Assembly: GCA_003141555.1 (NCBI GenBank)
Contig: PLMN01000019.1
Coordinates: 1 to 64,000 of the forward strand
Direction: 5' to 3'
DNA from: Candidatus Aminicenantota bacterium
Lineage (GTDB): Bacteria; Acidobacteriota; Aminicenantia; Aminicenantales; UBA4085
Length of the DNA stretch: 64,000 nucleotides
Part shown: positions 60,181 to 64,000 of the stretch, one piece after another
How positions within the stretch are numbered: the stretch's first letter is position 1
Layout: each line of letters starts with the position of its first letter
The notes under the pieces: generated by a model
The model's input: only the letters and a program-made list of their open reading frames with translations
What the model was told of the DNA's origin: nothing
The model's database searches: none
Made by a program: the position numbers and the translations under genes

Positions 60181-61584
60181 TTAGCCCGTTGGAGCCTTGG
60201 AGCCGCCCGGGCCGTAGAGGAGATAGGCTTGCCGGAGCGATTCGAAGCGGGCCAAGCCGTCGGCCCAGCCCGCAACGATATCCTCGACACTCTTGCCCGA
60301 TTCGATCGCTTTCCGGACGGAGGCCGTGCCCATGATCTTGTCGAAATAGGCTTCGTGGAACGCGAACTTGGCGGGATACATGGACCTCAGGATCTTGATG
60401 ACGTGCAGCGTCGCGGCCAAGGGACGGTAGGCGTTCCGGTCGGTGACGTGGATCTGACAGCCGCCGCACAGCTGGTCCTTGAACTTCGAGAAGAGCGGTG
60501 TGAATCCCTGCTCGCGGAAGGTCACTCCGGGCAGCTCCAGGGCATTGAGGGCCCGGGCGAGCTCGTAGCCGTCGATCCAGGGGGCGCCGAACGTCTCGAA
60601 CGGCCGCGTCGTCCCCCGCCCCTCGGAGACGTTGGTTCCCTCGATAAACACTTGGCCCGGATAGACCGTCGCCGTCTCGAGCGTCGGCATGTTCGGCGAG
60701 GGGATCACCCAGGGCAGCCCGGTTTCGTCGAACCACATGCCGCGCGCATAGCCTTCCATCGGGACGACGGTGAGCTTCGCCTTCTTCTCCAGGAACTTGT
60801 CGTTGTAAAGGCGGGCCAGCTCGCCGATCGTCAGCCCGAAGCGCAGGGGAATGGGATAGAGGCCAACGAACGAGCTGAACGCCGGATATTCGAGGATGGG
60901 GCCCTCCATCAGGCGGCCGGTGATCGGGTTGGGGCGGTCGAGGACGACGTAGTCGATCCGGGCCTCGGCCGCGGCCTGCATGGCGTAGGCCATCGTCGCC
61001 TCATACGTATAAATCCGCGTCCCGATGTCCTGGATGTCGTAGATCAGGACGTCGATGTCCTTGGTCATGGACGGCGTGACCCCCTTGTCGGCATGGGTCG
61101 TGTCGAACGAACGCATGTACTCGTCGATGTTGCGGAGCATGCCCGCCGGCGGCTTCATCGAGGGGCCGTAGAGGCTGAAGACGGGGATCCTGAGCTTTTC
61201 ATCCACGTAGAACGGGACGTATTCGCCGGCCTGGGCATTTCCCCGGACGCCGTGCTCGGGGGCGTAGATGGCCGCGAGCGTAACGCCCGGAATCGAACGG
61301 AGGAGGTCCGCCGTGGAGCGGAGCTTGGAATCGACCCCCGACGGATTGGTGATAAGGCCGACCCTTTTGCCCCGGATGAGGTCCAGGCGCTTCTCGATCA
61401 GGACCTCGATCCCCGGCTTCACGCGTCCCGGGGCGGCGGAAGGTCCGCCGGTCGCGCCGGCGCCCGGGCCGGAAGCCGTGGGGGCGGGGGCGGAACCGGA
61501 CTGGCTGCCCCGGCAGGCCGGCCCCGAAACCGCAAGGGCCGTAGCGAGCACCGCGACGAGCGCGAACCGTCGATGTTCCGTCAT
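60181..61584 (-). CDS. DUF1343 protein, exo-beta-N-acetylmuramidase (NamZ-like)
   Basis: A 467-residue exported protein with an N-terminal signal peptide and a Cys at about residue 24 followed by a Ser/Gly/Ala/Pro linker, as in lipoproteins. The SGPAC lipobox is atypical. The DUF1343 domain covers the rest: YAPEHGVRGNAQAGE, YDIQDIGTRIYTYE, LDRPNPITG and SEGRGTTRPFE are conserved. NamZ of this family releases MurNAc from cell-wall fragments. AAGGAGG precedes the ATG. It lies 28 bp after the ABC permease stop on the same strand. Confidence 0.85.
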   Translation of the reverse strand: MTEHRRFALVAVLATALAVSGPACRGSQSGSAPAPTASGPGAGATGGPSAAPGRVKPGIEVLIEKRLDLIRGKRVGLITNPSGVDSKLRSTADLLRSIPGVTLAAIYAPEHGVRGNAQAGEYVPFYVDEKLRIPVFSLYGPSMKPPAGMLRNIDEYMRSFDTTHADKGVTPSMTKDIDVLIYDIQDIGTRIYTYEATMAYAMQAAAEARIDYVVLDRPNPITGRLMEGPILEYPAFSSFVGLYPIPLRFGLTIGELARLYNDKFLEKKAKLTVVPMEGYARGMWFDETGLPWVIPSPNMPTLETATVYPGQVFIEGTNVSEGRGTTRPFETFGAPWIDGYELARALNALELPGVTFREQGFTPLFSKFKDQLCGGCQIHVTDRNAYRPLAATLHVIKILRSMYPAKFAFHEAYFDKIMGTASVRKAIESGKSVEDIVAGWADGLARFESLRQAYLLYGPGGSKAPTG

Positions 61585-61612
61585 GGCCCGGCCCTCCTTG
61601 GTCGATCGAGCG

Positions 61613-62377
61613 TTAGACGCTCTCGCTTTTTTCGAAAAACCACGCCCCCAGGAACAGCATGACCAGGGCGAATCCGGCCAGAATAAGAAAGTCCGCGATG
61701 ATCGGCAGGGAATTCACGCCGATCAGCACTCCCCGCAGGCCGTCGATGCCATACGTCAGGGGATCGGCGTAAGACAGAGCCCGGATGATCCAGGGCAGGT
61801 TCTTCAAGGGATAGAGGGCGCCCGACAAGAAGAACAGGGGGAAGATGATGAAGTTGATGATGATCCCGAAGCCCTGCATGTCCTTCATGAGCGAGGCGAA
61901 GATCAGGCCGAACCCGATGAAGGTGAAAGAGATCAGGACCATGAAGAAGAAGGCCGCGAGAAGCCCGGCCGGGTGGGTCAGGTGGAATCCCATGAGCAGG
62001 GACAGGAGCAGGACGAGGACGCCCTGGAAGAGGGTCGTCGTCGTCCCGCCCGCGATCCGCCCCAGGACGATCGAGACGCGGCCGACGGGCGCGACCATGA
62101 TCTCCTTGAGGAACCCGAACTCCCGGTCCCAGAGGACGGACAAGCCCTGCATCGAGGACGAGAACAGGAGCGTCATCCCCAGGATGCCGGGAACAAGGAA
62201 GCTCATGTAGTTCACCCCGGGGGCGACGCCCGGGATGGCCATCTTGTTGAAGCCCAGGCCGAGAAAAGCCAGGAAAAACAGGGGCTGCATGAGGGAGCCG
62301 ATGATCCGCGACTTGGCCCGCATGAAACGCTTCATTTCCCGGAGCCAGAGCACGTAGACCGCGTAGCCGCTGATCAT
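61613..62377 (-). CDS. ABC-2 type transporter permease
   Basis: A 254-residue integral membrane protein with about six hydrophobic segments and the ABC-2 features typical of DrrB-like exporters (REFGFLKEIMVAPV, LSYADPLTYGIDGLRGVL). The ATG at 62377 is preferred because GGGAGGAG sits 6 nt before it; the earlier ATG at 62383 overlaps the ATPase stop (ATGA) but lies right on the ribosome-binding site. It forms an exporter with the upstream ATPase. Substrate unknown: drug, polysaccharide or lipid. Confidence 0.88.
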   Translation of the reverse strand: MISGYAVYVLWLREMKRFMRAKSRIIGSLMQPLFFLAFLGLGFNKMAIPGVAPGVNYMSFLVPGILGMTLLFSSSMQGLSVLWDREFGFLKEIMVAPVGRVSIVLGRIAGGTTTTLFQGVLVLLLSLLMGFHLTHPAGLLAAFFFMVLISFTFIGFGLIFASLMKDMQGFGIIINFIIFPLFFLSGALYPLKNLPWIIRALSYADPLTYGIDGLRGVLIGVNSLPIIADFLILAGFALVMLFLGAWFFEKSESV

Positions 62378-62379
62378 GG

Positions 62380-63381
62380 TCATCTCCTCCCGTGGCCCAT
62401 CATCCGCCCCCGGGCTCGCTCGCCGACGTTCGCCTCCTGCTCGCGGATCGTCCGGCCGGTGAAATGGAGGAACACGTCCTCCAGGCTCGGCTTGCGGAGA
62501 TGGACGCAGTCGACCGTGACCCCGTGGTCCTGGGCGAAGTTGATGAGCTCGGGGATCCGGCGCTCGCCTTTCTCCATGGTCAGGCTCAGGACGCCGTCGT
62601 GGCGCTGGAACTTCTTGATCCAGTCGAGCGCCTTGAGCGCGGCCTCGAGCGCCGCGGCGGCCCCCTCCTCGCCCGCGATCTCCAGGCTGACCACGTCGCC
62701 CCCGAGGACGTCCTTGAGGCGGGACGGGGTATCCAGGGCTACGAACTTGCCGTGGTCCATGATGGCGATCCGACCGCAAAGGTAATCGGCCTCTTCCATG
62801 TAGTGGGTGGTGAGGATGATCGTGACCTTCTTCTCCCGGTTCAGCTTCCGGACGTAGTCCCAGATGTGGCGGCGCGTCTGGGCGTCCAGGCCGAGCGTGG
62901 GCTCGTCGAGGAAGAGGACCTTGGGGTGCTGGATCAGGCCGCGGGCGATTTCGAGGCGGCGCTTCATCCCGCCCGAGTACTTCTCGACCAGGACTGCAGC
63001 TTTGTCCGTCAGATCAACCAGGGTTAGGACGTCGTCGATGCGGCGGCGCCGCTCCTCGGACTTGATGCCGTACATCATCCCGTGGAAGTCCAGGTTCTCC
63101 CGGCCGGTGAGCTTGCCGTCGAGGGCCGGTTCCTGGAAGACGACGCCGATCGACTTGCGGACGTCGTCGCGCCGGCGGGCCACGTCGAACCCGCCGACCT
63201 CGGCCCGGCCCGAGGTCGGCTTGAGGAGGGTCGAGAGCATGTTGATCGTCGTCGTCTTGCCGGCGCCGTTGGGCCCGAGGAGGCCGAACAGCTCCCCTTC
63301 CTCCACCGAGAACGAGATATGGTCGACGGCCGTTACGTCCTGGAATTGCTTTGTCAGGTCCTCGACTCGAATGGCATCCAT
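62380..63381 (-). CDS. ABC transporter ATP-binding protein (DrrA-like)
   Basis: A 333-residue cassette protein. Walker A GPNGAGKTTT, signature YSGGMKRRLE, Walker B VLFLDEPTLGLD and the switch His in TTHYMEEAD are intact. A ~100-residue C-terminal domain (from about 225) with the phrase LRKPSLEDVFLHFTG marks the daunorubicin-resistance-like exporters. GGGAG precedes the ATG. The gene is followed in the operon by its permease and the DUF1343 gene. Confidence 0.92.
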   Translation of the reverse strand: MDAIRVEDLTKQFQDVTAVDHISFSVEEGELFGLLGPNGAGKTTTINMLSTLLKPTSGRAEVGGFDVARRRDDVRKSIGVVFQEPALDGKLTGRENLDFHGMMYGIKSEERRRRIDDVLTLVDLTDKAAVLVEKYSGGMKRRLEIARGLIQHPKVLFLDEPTLGLDAQTRRHIWDYVRKLNREKKVTIILTTHYMEEADYLCGRIAIMDHGKFVALDTPSRLKDVLGGDVVSLEIAGEEGAAAALEAALKALDWIKKFQRHDGVLSLTMEKGERRIPELINFAQDHGVTVDCVHLRKPSLEDVFLHFTGRTIREQEANVGERARGRMMGHGRR

Positions 63382-63410
63382 GGAAACTCCCTTTCGATAA
63401 ACGGCCTCCT

Positions 63411-63439
63411 ATGATACATCCCCGAAATCGGAGACACAA
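63411..63439 (-). promoter_or_regulatory. candidate promoter of the ABC exporter operon
   Basis: On the minus strand TTGTGT (63439-63434), 17-bp spacer, TATCAT (63416-63411). The -35 lies inside the REP-like repeat. Confidence 0.5.
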
Positions 63440-63486
63440 TACCAATTTCCCTATTTTCGGGGTCCTCGGAGAATCGGGAAATAGGG
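63430..63486. repeat. REP-like repeat with inverted repeat
   Basis: GGAGACACAAT (63430-63440) is followed by CCCTATTT (63449-63456) and its complement AAATAGGG (63479-63486), 22 nt apart. The first part resembles GGGGACACAGAAC of the repeat at 9-69, so it may be a degenerate copy of the same family. It fills the 124-bp gap between two minus-strand genes. Confidence 0.4.
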
Positions 63487-63505
63487 ATCTTCTCTCCGAA
63501 CAAGA

Positions 63506-64000
63506 TCAGAGGCGGATGAAGATCTTCCGCTTGTAGAGGGGAAGAATGATCAGCAGCCAGAGGAGGATCAGGGCCAGCGGATAGAGGAGCGAGCCGAGGG
63601 TGGGGCCGGCGAGCGGCGAGAGGACATGCCGATAGAGATAGCCCATCGGAGTCACGGCCTGGCCGCCGTCGGGAATCGTGATCATCATCAGGATCTTGAC
63701 CATCAGCGTCGAACCGGCGAACACGGCGATGGCGTTCGTCCCGAAGACGAGAAACGGCGTGGCCCATTTCCGGGCCCCCAGGATCTCGATCAGGTAATAA
63801 CAGGCTCCGAAAACGAGGAGGGCCATCCCCGCGGTGAAGATCACGAACGTGCTCGTCCAGAGCTGCTTGTTGATGGGAAAGAACGGGTGGAGGGCCAGCC
63901 CGGCGGCGGTCAGGGCGGCGCCCGCGACGAGCATCCCTTGGAGCTTGCTGACGTTCGTCTGCGCGCCGCGCAGCCAATCCCCGGCCAGGGTGCCGAGGAG
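63506..64000 (-). CDS. membrane acyltransferase (DUF5009/NagX-like), partial at window edge
   Basis: Only the last 164 residues are in the window; the frame is open to base 64000 and its start lies beyond. The visible part has about five membrane segments and the conserved TLAGDWLRGAQ, LWTSTFVIFTAGMALL and FGTNAIAVFAGS phrases of the heparan-alpha-glucosaminide N-acetyltransferase-like/DUF5009 group. These membrane proteins acetylate amino sugars or export them. Being close to a DUF1343 muramidase suggests a link to cell-wall amino sugars, which is inference. The protein ends YKRKIFIRL. Confidence 0.75.
   Translation of the reverse strand, partial: LLGTLAGDWLRGAQTNVSKLQGMLVAGAALTAAGLALHPFFPINKQLWTSTFVIFTAGMALLVFGACYYLIEILGARKWATPFLVFGTNAIAVFAGSTLMVKILMMITIPDGGQAVTPMGYLYRHVLSPLAGPTLGSLLYPLALILLWLLIILPLYKRKIFIRL

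Overview
The window looks like one chromosomal segment from a GC-rich, Gram-negative-type bacterium. Hand counts of sampled lines give roughly 60-67% G+C. Signal peptidase II, Lgt, an outer-membrane-barrel candidate, MreBCD/RodA and many secreted glycosidases point to a diderm sugar degrader. The mix (rhamnosidases, a DUF1680 arabinofuranosidase, a TldD/TldE pair, a DUF1343 muramidase, an OPT transporter) is what I would expect from Acidobacteriota or Aminicenantota-like genomes. That placement is inference; no rRNA or tRNA gene was seen.

Layout. 1-8 kb: a minus-strand elongasome operon (mreB-mreC-mreD-mrdA-rodA) ending in a radical-SAM gene, with 4-32 bp overlaps. 8-13 kb: an OPT transporter, a circularly permuted ATP-grasp protein, then def-fmt. 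13-18 kb: a minus-strand run acnB - SDR - stand-alone B12-binding protein - M23 peptidase. 18-23 kb: PHP phosphoesterase, secreted MBL-fold protein, ChaN-PDZ fusion, MFS transporter, GNAT. 22.8-28 kb: an EF-G-type gene whose last 377 bp are duplicated, as a direct repeat, on the far side of a lower-GC block holding a GH127-type gene and a phage-collar-like fragment. This looks like an islet at the 3' end of fusA. 28-34 kb: ileS-lspA-lgt-rluD and an outer-membrane-barrel candidate. 34-45 kb: nadC-nadB, GH78 rhamnosidase, tldD-tldE, ettA and small genes. 45-58 kb: two divergent carbohydrate operons. The minus-strand one is GH106 rhamnosidase - deleted SSS transporter - KDG kinase - KDPG aldolase - serine dehydratase. 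The plus-strand one is two tandem secreted proteins of unknown family - xylulokinase. 57-64 kb: URO-D-like protein, glutamine-synthetase-like protein, DUF1343 lipoprotein, ABC exporter and a truncated membrane acyltransferase.

How the parts fit. The glycosidases (GH78, GH106, GH127) would release rhamnose and arabinose from plant or algal polymers. KDG kinase, KDPG aldolase and xylulokinase would feed sugar acids and pentuloses into central metabolism, where AcnB serves the TCA or methylcitrate cycle. 

Most notable non-coding signal: two ~81-bp copies (about 11.3 kb and 33.2 kb) of a double-hairpin element. The stems are preserved by compensatory base changes, and each copy lies just upstream of a good sigma70-type promoter between divergent genes. 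No CRISPR array, tRNA, rRNA, integrase or complete insertion sequence was found.
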